A DNA stretch of 64,000 bases, taken from Paractinoplanes ovalisporus. GTDB taxonomy: Bacteria > Actinomycetota > Actinomycetes > Mycobacteriales > Micromonosporaceae. This document shows positions 1-9,438 of this stretch, in pieces; within the stretch, counting starts at the first letter, position 1, and every line of letters starts with the position of its first letter. The stretch lies in contig NZ_JAENHP010000006.1 of the NCBI RefSeq assembly GCF_016834655.1, positions 372,001-436,000 on the forward strand. Reading direction: 5' to 3'. The position numbers and the translations under genes are program-made. The notes under the pieces were generated by a model. The model was not told the DNA's origin, did no database searches, and saw only the letters and a list, made by a program, of their open reading frames with translations.

Positions 1-369
1 GCGCTGCTGCCCGAGGGGCACGCGCTGGCCGGCCGCGACGTGCTCGACCGGGATGACCTCGCCGGCGTTCCGGTGGTGGTCTGGGCGACCGATCAACCGG
101 CCGAGCGCGAGTTCTGGCTGGGCTTCCCCGGTTCGGTCGCCGGGCCCGAGGTCAACGACATGCTCCAGCTGCTGGCCGTGGTCCGGCTGGGCCGGGCGGT
201 CGCCTTCGTGTCGAGCGCCCTGCCCGTCGCCGCCCAGCCAGGCGTGGTCGTCGTGCCCGTCAACGACCTGTCACCGGCCGAACTCCGCCTGGCCTGGCGG
301 GAGGACGAGCGTTCGCCGGCGGTGGCCCGCTTCGTGCGGCACGCCGCGGCGGTGCTCCCGACCGGTTAG
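1..369 (+). CDS. LysR-family transcriptional regulator, C-terminal part (5' end outside window)
   Basis: The frame is open from base 1 and ends at TAG 367-369, so only the last ~122 residues are present. The translation (LPEGHALAGRD near the start, then a beta-alpha pattern ending RFVRHAAAVLP) fits the second half of a LysR effector-binding domain. The winged-helix DNA-binding domain would lie upstream. LysR proteins usually regulate a neighbouring divergent gene, which is not visible here. The stop overlaps the stop of the convergent antiporter gene by a few bases. The family call is by fold pattern only and the ligand cannot be judged. Confidence 0.7.
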   Translation, partial: ALLPEGHALAGRDVLDRDDLAGVPVVVWATDQPAEREFWLGFPGSVAGPEVNDMLQLLAVVRLGRAVAFVSSALPVAAQPGVVVVPVNDLSPAELRLAWREDERSPAVARFVRHAAAVLPTG

Positions 370-1931
370 GCGGCGCCCGTCGGGGGCGCGGTGTGGCGGG
401 CGGCCTGGCGCAGGTCGATGTCCTCGATGAGTTCGCGGGCGATCTCCTCGGGCAGGGTGCGGTCGTGCACCGCCTTGCCCACGGCCAGTCGCTGCGCCTC
501 GAACGACGCGTCGATGTCGGCCGCGGGCTGGGCGGCCGCGTCGGCCGCGATCTGGCGGGCGCGTTCGCGCAGCTGCTCGGTCTCGGCCCGTTCGGCGCTC
601 AGGTCGAACTTGAGTTTGCGGGCCAGCCAGCCGATCGTCGTGCCCTGGATCAGCAGCGTGCCGAGGGTGACGAACAGCGCGATGGCCTGGATGGCGTCGC
701 GGCCCGGGAACTCGGCGCCGGACGCGGTGTGCTCGGGGATCGAGGCCGCGGCGGCCAGCGTGAGGATGCCGCGCATGCCCGTCCACCCGACCAGCAGCGT
801 CTCCCGGGTGGTCGGCGCGGGCAGCGGCACCCCGCCATTGCGCTCGTGGCGTTCCCGCCAGCGCTGGTAGCGGGCCCGGAAATAGACGTCCTGCTCGACC
901 CGGCGCTGTGTTCCGCGTTCCTTGAGCTGCCAGCGCCCGAACAGGAAGTAGACGCCGGCCAGCCGGATCACGATCGCCGCGACCAGCAGGACACCGGCCG
1001 CCACCAGCGTGCGGATCAGGCCGGGGTCCTCCGACTCGTACAGCTCCTCCAGGACGAACTTCAACTGCAGGCCGATGTACGCGAACACGAACGTCTCGAG
1101 CAGGAAGTCGAGCACCTTCCAGACCTGCTCCTCCTGCAGGCGGGTCTTGTAGGCGCCCGGGTACTGGTGCTGGGGGTCGAGCGTCAGGTTCACGCTGATC
1201 GAGAACGCGGCCATGACCACCGCGAGGATGCCCGAGGCGTGCACCTCCTCGGCGGCCAGGAACGCCGTGAACGGCACGAGCAGCACCAGGGACGTCTCGA
1301 GGGTCGGGTTGCGCAGCCGCTTGCGGATCCGGAGGGCGAAATACGCGAACAGGGCACCGATGCCGACGCCGATCGACGCCGTACGGAGGAACTCGACGAT
1401 GCCGCCCTGCCAGGTCGTGTGCTCGCCGTTGACCGCGGCCACGGCGATGCTGAACAGGGTCAGCGCGGTCGCGTCGTTGACCAGGCTCTCGCCGGTGAGG
1501 ATCGAGGTGACCCGTTTCGGCAGTCCGATCTCGTCGCCGTGCGAGACGGTCGTGATCGTGTCGGGCGGGGCGAGCACCGCACCCAGCACGAACGCCACCG
1601 ACAGCCCGAGCGTGGGCAGCAGCCACGACGAGAGGAACCCGAGCGCGCCGCAGGTGACCGCGACCAGCACGACGCCGAGGGCCCAGATCGCCCGGATGTT
1701 GGCCCCGAAGTTGGCGAACGACGCGCCGCGGGTGGCCGAGTAGAGCAGCGGCGGGATGACGATCGCGAGGATGACCTCGCTCTCCAGCTCGAGGCGCGGC
1801 ACCCCGGGAATGAACGACGCGGCCGCCGCCAGCACCACGATGATCATGCCGGGTTCGACGCCGCGGCGTTTCGCCATCGACGACACGAAGATGCCCAGAC
1901 CGATGATGAGCAGGATCTGTACGCCGTTCAC
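366..1931 (-). CDS. CPA1-family Na+/H+ antiporter
   Basis: A 521-residue integral membrane protein that should exchange monovalent cations (Na+ or K+) for protons across the plasma membrane. About twelve hydrophobic segments occupy residues 1-410. Family motifs visible are APPDTIT near residue 121 and GESLVNDATALT near residue 147, whose Asn-Asp pair is the ion-binding site of CPA1 exchangers. The last ~100 residues are a charged cytosolic tail rich in Ala, Glu and Arg. It is a single-gene unit converging on the LysR fragment. A second CPA1 gene lies at 58490-60160 and an nhaA at 47456. Ion selectivity cannot be read from sequence. Confidence 0.9.
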   Translation of the reverse strand: MNGVQILLIIGLGIFVSSMAKRRGVEPGMIIVVLAAAASFIPGVPRLELESEVILAIVIPPLLYSATRGASFANFGANIRAIWALGVVLVAVTCGALGFLSSWLLPTLGLSVAFVLGAVLAPPDTITTVSHGDEIGLPKRVTSILTGESLVNDATALTLFSIAVAAVNGEHTTWQGGIVEFLRTASIGVGIGALFAYFALRIRKRLRNPTLETSLVLLVPFTAFLAAEEVHASGILAVVMAAFSISVNLTLDPQHQYPGAYKTRLQEEQVWKVLDFLLETFVFAYIGLQLKFVLEELYESEDPGLIRTLVAAGVLLVAAIVIRLAGVYFLFGRWQLKERGTQRRVEQDVYFRARYQRWRERHERNGGVPLPAPTTRETLLVGWTGMRGILTLAAAASIPEHTASGAEFPGRDAIQAIALFVTLGTLLIQGTTIGWLARKLKFDLSAERAETEQLRERARQIAADAAAQPAADIDASFEAQRLAVGKAVHDRTLPEEIARELIEDIDLRQAARHTAPPTGAA

Positions 1932-2080
1932 GCCGATCAGATTAATGAACGGATCAAGGCTCGACCGGGCCGACCGGGGACGAAATCATCGTCCGGCGGG
2001 GAACTCGCGGCCAGGTTGTGGGAGACCTCGCAGGAGCCGACGGGTGTGCTCCGGCCATCCTCCGCCGGTATGCTCAGCGA

Positions 2081-2172
2081 CGGGCCGTGACTGGCGCGTC
2101 AAGGTGGTCAACCATCGGGGAGCGGCTCCGACGTCGAGACATTCGGCGGCGACCTGCCGTGCGCCTGGGCCT
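2081..2172 (+). promoter_or_regulatory. ZTP (pfl) riboswitch upstream of glyA
   Basis: The glyA leader carries the conserved blocks of the ZTP/pfl aptamer in order: GGGCCGTGACTGGCG (2082-2096), a GGTGG...ACCATC stem followed by GGGGAGCG (about 2103-2134), a variable linker, then the pseudoknot block CGTGCGCCTGGGC (2158-2170). The aptamer ends ~25 nt before the glyA ATG, close to the SD-like AGAGAGG. ZTP riboswitches turn on one-carbon and purine genes when 10-formyl-tetrahydrofolate is low, and glyA is a known target. The identification is by motif reading; no covariance model was run. Confidence 0.82.
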
Positions 2173-2195
2173 CTGCATAGTGATAGAGAGGTCCC

Positions 2196-3620
2196 ATGTC
2201 CGAGCTGAACGCCGAATCGCACGCCTTCCGCTCCGCCCTCGAGGTGGTCCGGTCCGTCGAGCCCCGCATCGCCGACGCGATCGCCAAGGAACTGAACGAC
2301 CAGCGTGAGTCGCTCAAGCTGATCGCGAGCGAAAACTACGCCTCGCCGGCCGTGCTGCTGGCCATGGGCAACTGGCTCTCCGACAAATACGCCGAGGGCA
2401 CGATCGGGCGCCGCTTCTACGCCGGTTGCCAAAATGTCGACACCGTCGAGTCGGTCGCCGTCGAGCACGCGAAGGCCCTGTTCGACGCGCCCTACGCGTA
2501 CGTGCAGCCGCACTCCGGCATCGACGCCAACCTGGTCGCCTACTGGGCCGTCCTGGCCGACCGGGTCGAGGTGCCGTATCTCAAGAAGTTCGAGAAGCGC
2601 CAGATCAACAACCTGACCGACGCCGAGTGGGCCGAGCTGCGGCAGGCCTTCGGCAACCAGCGCATGCTCGGCATGAGCCTCGACGCCGGCGGCCACCTCA
2701 CCCACGGCTTCCGCCCGAACATCTCGGGCAAGATGTTCGACCAGCGCTCGTACGGTGTCGACCCGGCGACGGGCCAGATCGACTACGCGGCCCTGCGCGA
2801 CACCGCCCGCGAGTTCAAGCCGCTGATCATCGTGGGCGGCTACTCCGCGTACCCCCGGAAGGTGAACTTCGCGACGCTGCGCGAGATCGCCGACGAGGTG
2901 GGCGCGACGTTCATGGTCGACATGGCGCACTTCGCCGGTCTGGTCGCGGGCAAGGTCTTCACCGGCGACTTCAGCCCGTTCCCGCACGCCCACATCGTCA
3001 CCACGACCACCCACAAGTCGCTGCGCGGCCCGCGCGGTGGCGCCGTCTTCGCCCAGCCCGAGCTGGCCGACCAGGTCGACCGTGGCTGCCCGATGGTGCT
3101 CGGCGGCCCGCTCGCCCACGTCATGGCGGCCAAGGCGATCGCGTTCGCCGAGGCCCGGCAGCCGTCCTTCGCCACCTACGCCCAGCAGATCGTCACCAAC
3201 AGCCAGGCGCTGGCCGAGGGCCTGCTCAAGCGGGGTGTGCAGCTGGTCTCCGGCGGCACCGACAACCACCTGGTGCTGATCGACGTGCACCCGTTCGGGC
3301 TGACCGGTCGCCAGGCCGAGCAGGCCCTGCTCGACTCGGGCGTGGTCACCAACCGCAACGCGATCCCGAACGACCCGAACGGCGCCTGGTACACCTCGGG
3401 CATCCGCATCGGCACCCCCGCCCTGACCTCCCGGGGCCTGGGCGTGGCCGAGATGGACCAGATCGCCGAGCTGATCCACACGGTCCTCGCCGGAACCACT
3501 CCCGACGCGACCTCCAAGGCCAAGTTCCACCTCGACCCGGCCGTCTCCGACCGCGTGCACAAGCAGGCCCACGAGCTGCTGGCCGGCTTCCCGCTCTACC
3601 CCACGGTCGACCTGGGCTGA
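2196..3620 (+). CDS. glyA: Serine hydroxymethyltransferase
   Basis: A 474-residue PLP enzyme converting serine and tetrahydrofolate to glycine and 5,10-methylene-THF in the cytoplasm, the main entry to one-carbon metabolism. The PLP-lysine motif [14 protein letters not shown] lies near residues 269-282, and the N-terminal LIASENYAS block is canonical. The ATG at 2196 follows AGAGAGG. Length and motifs are complete. Expression is probably controlled by the ZTP riboswitch in the leader, and a strong intrinsic terminator follows the stop. A stand-alone gene. Confidence 0.97.
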   Translation: MSELNAESHAFRSALEVVRSVEPRIADAIAKELNDQRESLKLIASENYASPAVLLAMGNWLSDKYAEGTIGRRFYAGCQNVDTVESVAVEHAKALFDAPYAYVQPHSGIDANLVAYWAVLADRVEVPYLKKFEKRQINNLTDAEWAELRQAFGNQRMLGMSLDAGGHLTHGFRPNISGKMFDQRSYGVDPATGQIDYAALRDTAREFKPLIIVGGYSAYPRKVNFATLREIADEVGATFMVDMAHFAGLVAGKVFTGDFSPFPHAHIVTTTTHKSLRGPRGGAVFAQPELADQVDRGCPMVLGGPLAHVMAAKAIAFAEARQPSFATYAQQIVTNSQALAEGLLKRGVQLVSGGTDNHLVLIDVHPFGLTGRQAEQALLDSGVVTNRNAIPNDPNGAWYTSGIRIGTPALTSRGLGVAEMDQIAELIHTVLAGTTPDATSKAKFHLDPAVSDRVHKQAHELLAGFPLYPTVDLG

Positions 3621-3637
3621 TCTCTTTCGTTCGCCGT

Positions 3638-3674
3638 CCCGCAGGCTCCTTTCCCGGAGCCTGCGGGATTTTTT
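3638..3674 (+). terminator. Rho-independent terminator of glyA
   Basis: A perfect 12-bp stem, CCCGCAGGCTCC (3638-3649) and GGAGCCTGCGGG (3656-3667), with a 6-nt loop, is followed by A and six T residues (3669-3674). The T run touches the stop codon of the convergent gene at 3675. Confidence 0.93.
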
Positions 3675-4250
<576 letters not shown>

Positions 4251-4266
4251 CGATGCACTCCAGTTC

Positions 4267-4307
4267 TACAGTCTCGCTGTACAACGGAAAAGTACAGCAT
4301 TGCTGTA
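4267..4307. promoter_or_regulatory. Twin TACAG-N5-CTGTA operators between ybhB-like and marR
   Basis: Two inverted repeats with identical arms: TACAG/CTGTA at 4267-4281 and at 4293-4307 (the latter TACAGCATTGCTGTA). Their starts are 26 bp apart. They fill the short region between divergent starts at 4250 and 4319, the usual place for MarR autoregulation and control of the partner gene. Confidence 0.75.
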
Positions 4308-4318
4308 GAGTTCGGCCA

Positions 4319-4729
4319 GTGAGTGACGACATGGAGATCGCCGAGGACCTGCGGGCGGCCGTCGGTGACTTCGTGCGCCAGGTGCGGGCGTACGAGACGA
4401 TGCCGCCCGGGCAGGCCGGGGCGCTGGGCCACCTGGTGCGGGAGGGCCCGCTGTCGATCGCCGACCTGGCCCGCCGGGAGCGGGTCAAGCATCAGTCGAT
4501 GACCCGTACGGTCGGGTTGCTGGAATCGCAGGGCCTGGTCACGCTCGCGCCGGCCGAGCACGACCGCCGTCAGATGGTGGTGGCCGTCACCGGGGCCGGA
4601 GCCGCCCGGCTGGGTGAGCAGCGTCAGGTCCGGGCCGGTCGCATCGCCGAGGCCATGGCCACGCTGGGCGCCGAGGAACGTGAGCTGGTCGCCCGCATCC
4701 CGGCGATCATCCGAAAGCTCACTCCCTGA
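4319..4729 (+). CDS. MarR-family transcriptional regulator
   Basis: A small winged-helix DNA-binding repressor, ~136 residues from GTG 4319. An in-frame ATG lies 12 bases further on, and an upstream ATG at 4253 would run through the operators and is unlikely. The wHTH (LSIADLARRERVKHQSMTRT, then LESQGLVTLAP) with the DDRRQ-type wing typical of MarR is at residues ~45-100. Flanking helices at both ends would dimerise. It diverges from the YbhB-like gene and probably binds the two TACAG palindromes. The inducer is unknown. Confidence 0.88.
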   Translation: MSDDMEIAEDLRAAVGDFVRQVRAYETMPPGQAGALGHLVREGPLSIADLARRERVKHQSMTRTVGLLESQGLVTLAPAEHDRRQMVVAVTGAGAARLGEQRQVRAGRIAEAMATLGAEERELVARIPAIIRKLTP

Positions 4730-4735
4730 CCCGCC

Positions 4736-4826
4736 GTCCGCGGCTCACCCTGGGGCCGGCGTCCGCGGCTCACCCCTGGGCCGGTGTCCGCGGCTCAGCC
4801 TCTGACCCGCCACCCGCGGCTCACAC
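4736..4826. repeat. Four degenerate 25-bp tandem repeats in a convergent intergenic region
   Basis: Copies of GTCCGCGGCTCACCC-like sequence begin at about 4736, 4761, 4786 and 4811, a 25-bp period. The last copy runs into the stop codon of the APH-like gene. No promoter or coding logic is evident. Confidence 0.8.
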
Positions 4827-5747
4827 CCTGACGTGCCCGAGGCGGGTGGCCAGCCAGCGCAACGTCTGCAGGCCCTGCTCACGCTGCATGTCGCGCAGCC
4901 GGCGCGGGCCGGGCAGGTGCCATTCGCGCCAGGCTCGGCCGGCCAGTCCGGCCAGCGCCACGTTCACCGCGTCGGGCGGCGCGTCCGGCCAGCAGGAGAG
5001 CAGTAGTTGCTCGGGGTCGTGACCGCAGGCGGCCACGTCGGGGGCCAGACGCACTACGTCCATCCAGCCGGGCGCGGTCCACAGGTGGGTCCAGTCCACG
5101 ATGACGAGCCGCCCGTCGGGGCGCCGCAGGAAGTTGTCGCGCCGCAGATCGCCGTGGTGCAGGGCGGCGTCGTGTCGGGCGCGGCCTCCGGACAGCGCCG
5201 GCAGCCAGCGGCTCTCCAGATCTGCGAGCAGGCCGATCGGCAGGTCGACCGGCAAAGCGATGTCGCGCACGTGTTCCACGCACTGACGGGCGCCGGGCTC
5301 ACGGTTCAGCGCCGCCCAGGTGCCAAGGCGAGGGACAAAGGCTTCCGCGTACGGCGTTGTGCCCGTGACAGGGGAGGGGTCGAGCAGTTCCCGCGTACGC
5401 CGCAGGACCGTCACCAGCTCAGGCAGATCCGCCGCCGCCCACCGTGTCACGGGATCGCCCTCGACCACCTCATACGCGGCGACCCACCAGCCGTCGGCCG
5501 AGGCGCTGCCCACCAACCGTGGGCCGAGCGAACCGGTCACGCCGGCCAGAACGACGCCCGCCTCGTCGCGCGTCGCCTTGATGAAGAGCCGCTTCCCGCC
5601 CGCACCGGTGACCAGCGACGCGATCGACGGCGTGAAACCCGAGTCGGCGGGTTGCTCGTCCGCCAACGGCTCACCGAGCAGCCGGACGACCGCATTCCGG
5701 ACGGCCCGGGGCGCGTCGGTCACTCGTGGCCGCTGGAAGTCCTCCAC
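4821..5747 (-). CDS. Aminoglycoside phosphotransferase (APH)-fold kinase
   Basis: A ~308-residue protein kinase-like phosphotransferase of the APH/choline kinase superfamily. The catalytic loop HHGDLRRDNFLR lies near residue 200, and the metal-binding segment IVDWTHLW about 20 residues later, as in Brenner-motif kinases. An ATG exists at 5837, but it would add a Pro-rich tract from the purine-rich repeat region. GTG 5747 is preceded by TACTGT-N7, a likely leaderless promoter, so I start there. The substrate is unknown: sugar, antibiotic or small amine are all possible. A stand-alone gene. Confidence 0.72.
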   Translation of the reverse strand: MEDFQRPRVTDAPRAVRNAVVRLLGEPLADEQPADSGFTPSIASLVTGAGGKRLFIKATRDEAGVVLAGVTGSLGPRLVGSASADGWWVAAYEVVEGDPVTRWAAADLPELVTVLRRTRELLDPSPVTGTTPYAEAFVPRLGTWAALNREPGARQCVEHVRDIALPVDLPIGLLADLESRWLPALSGGRARHDAALHHGDLRRDNFLRRPDGRLVIVDWTHLWTAPGWMDVVRLAPDVAACGHDPEQLLLSCWPDAPPDAVNVALAGLAGRAWREWHLPGPRRLRDMQREQGLQTLRWLATRLGHVRV

Positions 5748-5749
5748 GC

Positions 5750-6255
5750 CGGCGACAGTACGCAGGCCGCGAAGAAAAGAGGCAGACGAGGGCGGCGGTG
5801 ACTGGAAAGCAGGTGGTGGCGTGGGAGGTAGCTGCATCGGATGGCGGCGGTGGTGACTGGAATGGGCGGCGCCGGAACGAGGAAGGGGACGGTGGCACGG
5901 CGAAGGCGTGATGACGGGCGAAAGGCCGGCGCCGAAACGAGGAAGTGGCGGCAGGGGGCGGTGCTACGGCGAAGAGGCGATGACGGGCGAAAGGCGGCGT
6001 GACGCAATGGAAGCGGTGGTGGTGACGGGGGAAAGACGGCGGTGACCGGCAACAACAGCCGCGACAGGACGAAGGCGGCGGTGGCGCGGGAAAGGAGGTG
6101 GCGGCTGCTGGGGAGCGGTGGCGGTGGCGCGGGGGAAGGTGGCTGGAGCTGGCGACGGCGGCCCGGCGAAAAGGGCGGCGGCGGGACGAAGGCGGGGTGA
6201 CGCGGCGACGGTGGCGGGTGGGGGCGCGGTCCGGCGGTTCTGGAGTGTGCGGGTC
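5750..6255. repeat. Purine-rich low-complexity tract with degenerate repeats
   Basis: About 500 bp between the APH-like and helicase genes in which the plus strand is mostly G and A (GGCGG, GAAAGG, GAGGAAG blocks). Two diverged tandem copies are visible. One starts GGCGCCGGAACGAGGAAG (5868), the other GGCGCCGAAACGAGGAAG (5928), and each ends in ATGACGGGCGAAAGGC (5911, 5980). No credible gene is seen; the open frames here are Pro/Arg-rich by-products of composition. Confidence 0.75.
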
Positions 6256-6272
6256 GCGTAGCCTCGGGCTCG

Positions 6273-8915
6273 ATGGAGCCGTCGCGGGTGTTCGCAGTGC
6301 TGGCCGAGCTCGCGCCGGCCGGGGGTGACCGCGAGTTCGACGTCAGCCGTGGTGGGCAGCCGCTGGTGTGGCTCGACGACGCCGAGCGGGTCGGGCGCAC
6401 CAAGGAGGCGAACCGGCTCGCCGCGATCGGGGTGCTGCACCGCGAGGAAAGGCCTCTGCGCCGCGGTTGGGGGCTGCTCGTCGGGCGGGCCGAGGTCGAG
6501 GGCAGGACGCGCAAGATCCGGGTGCCGTTGCTGAGCCAGCCGGTCCAGCTCGAACGGGGGCTGCTCGGCTACCGCGTCGTGCCGGCCGGGGACATCGAGA
6601 TCACGCCGCTGATCGGGGACCGTGACCTGGCCGCCGCGCTCGAGGCGGCGCCGGGGCTGGCCGGGCCGGGATGGCTCGAGGCGACCGGCAGCAAGGCCTG
6701 GATGTGGTCGGCCGCCGAGGCGACCGGGTTGCCGGTCGACGCGCTGGCCACCGGGCGCCGCGCCCCCACCGACCGGGTCGTGCTCGTGCCCGAGGCCGCG
6801 CTCTATGTGGTGCGGGACGTGTTCGGGGCCGGCCTCGCCGACGGTCTGCGCAGCTGGGCCGGCCGCGACCTCACCGGGACGGCGCTGGCCGCGCTCTACG
6901 GGGAGAGCCCGGAGCATGAAGAGGACCGTACGGACGTGGTGTCGCCGTTGCCGTTGAGCGAGGCCCAGGCCGAAGTGGTGCGGCGGGTGCGCACGGCGCC
7001 GATCACCGTCGTCTCGGGGCCGCCGGGCAACGGCAAGAGCCACGCCGTCGTCGCGGCCGCGCTCGAAGTGGTCCACCGCGGCGGGTCGGTGCTGGTCGCG
7101 ACCCAGTCGCCGCACGCCGCCGAGGTGCTGGCCGGGCTGCTGGAACGCTATCCGGGCCCGGTTCCGGTGCTGTTCGGCGACGCGGCCCGGCGGGAGAGCC
7201 TGGCCACCGAGCTGACCGCCGGGCTCGGCGACGGCGCGAGCGACGGTGAGTTGCGGGCCGACGCGGCGAGGGTCAGAACGGCCCAGGGTTCCGTACGGGA
7301 ATTGCGCCTCGAACTGACGAGGGCCCTCGAACTCGAATCACGGGCGGCCGAGCTGCCGGACTGGCAACCCCGGCTCGCCGAGCTGACCGCCGAGGTGCCT
7401 GGCGCGTTCCGAGAGGGCGTCGATCTGGAGCGTTCGCGGGCGCGGCTCGACCGGGGTGGCCTGGCCCGGTGGTGGACGTTGCGGCGGCTCGGCAACCCTT
7501 CCCTCGTACGGGAAGCTCTGACCGCGGCCGCCGCGCAGCGTGCCGCCGCCCACCTCGCCGCAACCGGCGGCACCGACCTGGAGTCGCGGTGGGCTCGCCT
7601 GCACGAGGCCGAGGGTGAGCTGGCCCGGGCCGTCGGTGACGCGATGCGCCGGGATGCGCGCAGTCAACAACGCTGGGACCGGGCCGCGCGCCGGGGTGCC
7701 GCCGAACTCGCCGCGGCGTTGCGGGCCGGGCGCAACCGTCGTCGTGAACTGCTCGCCACGATCGAGGCCGGGCCGTTGGTACGCGCTCTCCCACTCTGGA
7801 TCGGCACGGTCGCCGACGTCGAGGATCTGCTGCCCGCCGCGCCCGGGATGTTCGACCTGGTGGTGCTGGACGAGGCGTCCCATGTGGACCAGGTGCGCGC
7901 GGCGCCGGTGCTGGCCCGGGCCCGGCGCGCTCTGGTGGTCGGCGATCCGCGGCAGCTGCGGTTCGTCTCGTTCGTCAGCGACGTCGACGTGGCCGAGGTG
8001 CTCGCGCGGCACGGGGCGGACGAGCGGACCGACGTACGGCGGGTGAGCGCCTACGACCTGGCCGCGGGAGCCGCCCCGGCGACCTGGCTGGCCGAGCATC
8101 ACCGCAGCGTGCCGCACCTGATCGGGTTCTCGGCGCGGCGCTTCTACAACGACCGGCTCGACGTGCTGACCCGCACTCCGGCCACCGAACGGGCCGACGC
8201 GATCGACGTGGTGCGGGCCGAGGACGAGGTCGCGGCGGTGCTCGAGCTTGTCGAGAAGACGGCCGCTTCGGGCGTACGGGGAATCGGGGTGATCTCCCCG
8301 TTCCGCCCGCAGGCCGACGCCCTGGAGGCGGCGCTGGTCGAGGCGTACCCGGTCGAGCGGATCGAGGAGCTGGGCCTGCGCGTCGGCACGGTCCACGCGT
8401 TCCAGGGCAGCGAAGCCGACGTCGTGATCGTCTCGCTGGGTCTGAGCGCCGACGACTCGCCCGGGCGGCGTCGTTTCGTGGCCGATCCCAACCTGTTCAA
8501 CGTCATGGTCACCCGGGCCCGGCGGAAGTTGATCGTGGTGACGGCGCTGGACGAGCCCACCGGTCTGATCGGCGATTTCTTCGCGTACGCCGCGTCGCCG
8601 CTCGCTTCGGCCCCGCTCGCGGTTCTGCCCGCAGCCGGCACGGGCTGGGCCGCCGAGCTGGCGACCGAGCTGAACCGCCTCGACGTGATCACCCGGCCCG
8701 CGTACGCCGTCGGCCGCTGGACGATCGACCTTTGCGTCGGCCCGCCCGAGGCCCCGCTCGGTGTCCTTTGCGGACCCCACCCCGACGGTCCCGAGGCCCA
8801 CCTGGCCCGTCGCCGCGCCCTGACCCAGGCCGGTTGGCGCCTTTACGACGCTTTCGCGAGCCGCTGGGGCGGCGACCCGCGCCGGGCCGCTCTGGAAATA
8901 GCCAGCTCCCTGTGA
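6273..8915 (+). CDS. Superfamily 1 (UPF1-like) helicase/ATPase with possible nuclease-like C-terminal domain
   Basis: An 880-residue P-loop protein. Walker A GPPGNGKS lies near residues 249-256. Walker B LVVLDEAS near 529-536 leads into VVGDPRQL, and the C-terminal RecA half has VGTVHAFQGSEADVV and FNVMVTRARRKL, the order of SF1 Upf1-like helicases. A long helical insertion (~300-500) lies between Walker A and B. The last ~90 residues (YAVGRWTIDLCVG, GVLCGPHPDG, RRALTQAGWRLYDAF) resemble the Vsr/PD-(D/E)XK-like tail of some helicases; this is an inference. TAGCCT-N8 precedes the ATG. It stands alone, so a role in repair or defence is open. Confidence 0.85.
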   Translation: MEPSRVFAVLAELAPAGGDREFDVSRGGQPLVWLDDAERVGRTKEANRLAAIGVLHREERPLRRGWGLLVGRAEVEGRTRKIRVPLLSQPVQLERGLLGYRVVPAGDIEITPLIGDRDLAAALEAAPGLAGPGWLEATGSKAWMWSAAEATGLPVDALATGRRAPTDRVVLVPEAALYVVRDVFGAGLADGLRSWAGRDLTGTALAALYGESPEHEEDRTDVVSPLPLSEAQAEVVRRVRTAPITVVSGPPGNGKSHAVVAAALEVVHRGGSVLVATQSPHAAEVLAGLLERYPGPVPVLFGDAARRESLATELTAGLGDGASDGELRADAARVRTAQGSVRELRLELTRALELESRAAELPDWQPRLAELTAEVPGAFREGVDLERSRARLDRGGLARWWTLRRLGNPSLVREALTAAAAQRAAAHLAATGGTDLESRWARLHEAEGELARAVGDAMRRDARSQQRWDRAARRGAAELAAALRAGRNRRRELLATIEAGPLVRALPLWIGTVADVEDLLPAAPGMFDLVVLDEASHVDQVRAAPVLARARRALVVGDPRQLRFVSFVSDVDVAEVLARHGADERTDVRRVSAYDLAAGAAPATWLAEHHRSVPHLIGFSARRFYNDRLDVLTRTPATERADAIDVVRAEDEVAAVLELVEKTAASGVRGIGVISPFRPQADALEAALVEAYPVERIEELGLRVGTVHAFQGSEADVVIVSLGLSADDSPGRRRFVADPNLFNVMVTRARRKLIVVTALDEPTGLIGDFFAYAASPLASAPLAVLPAAGTGWAAELATELNRLDVITRPAYAVGRWTIDLCVGPPEAPLGVLCGPHPDGPEAHLARRRALTQAGWRLYDAFASRWGGDPRRAALEIASSL

Positions 8916-8946
8916 CTCGCCGGCTCCTGGTGACTCGCCGGCCGCC

Positions 8947-9438
8947 TCAGAGGGTGATCAGACGTACGTCGGTCAGCGTGCCGTCGTGGATCTCGGCGGT
9001 CTGGTAGGTGCAGTGCGGCTGGCGCCGGCGGTCGGTGGGGGAGCCGGGGTTGAGCAGCCGCAGGCCGTTGGCCGCGGTGGTGTCCCACGGGATGTGGGAA
9101 TGGCCGAAGACGAGCACGTCCACCTCGGGGAAGCGGGCCGCGCAGCGTTCGGTCCGGCCCGTCGACTGGCCCGTCTCGTGCACCACCGCGAACCGCAGAC
9201 CGGCCAGGTCGGCGTACGCGATCTCGGGCAGACGGGACCGCAGTCCGGCGCCGTCGTTGTTGCCGTAGCAGGCGATCAGGCGGGACGCCCGCTCCTCGAA
9301 GGCGTCCAGCGTGGCCTCGTCGACCCAGTCGCCGGCGTGGATCACGACGTCGGCCGTGTCGATGTCGGCCCACAGCCGGGGCGGTAGGTCGCGGGCCCGC
9401 TTGGGCAGGTGGGTGTCGCTCGTGAGGACCAGACGCAC
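8947..9438 (-). CDS. Metallophosphoesterase of the YfcE/MJ0936 type
   Basis: A 163-residue calcineurin-like phosphoesterase. Metal-ligand motifs appear in order: SDTHLP (residue 7), HAGDW (34), GNND (59), VVHE (~87), GHSHIP (~113). The third-block histidine motif is HET rather than the more usual HGH; the rest is intact. Likely a cytosolic phosphodiesterase of unknown substrate. The GTG start is preceded by TACGCT-N6, so the mRNA is probably leaderless. It converges on the helicase gene. Confidence 0.88.
   Translation of the reverse strand: MRLVLTSDTHLPKRARDLPPRLWADIDTADVVIHAGDWVDEATLDAFEERASRLIACYGNNDGAGLRSRLPEIAYADLAGLRFAVVHETGQSTGRTERCAARFPEVDVLVFGHSHIPWDTTAANGLRLLNPGSPTDRRRQPHCTYQTAEIHDGTLTDVRLITL

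Noticed and set aside
393-2090. 565-residue open frame opposite the CPA1 antiporter
   Set aside because: GC-rich shadow frame: Arg/Gly/Asp-rich composition, no domain, fully overlapped by a clear antiporter gene.
5720-6514. Pro/Arg/Ser-rich frame across the purine-rich tract
   Set aside because: Composition follows from the low-complexity DNA; no start signal or domain.
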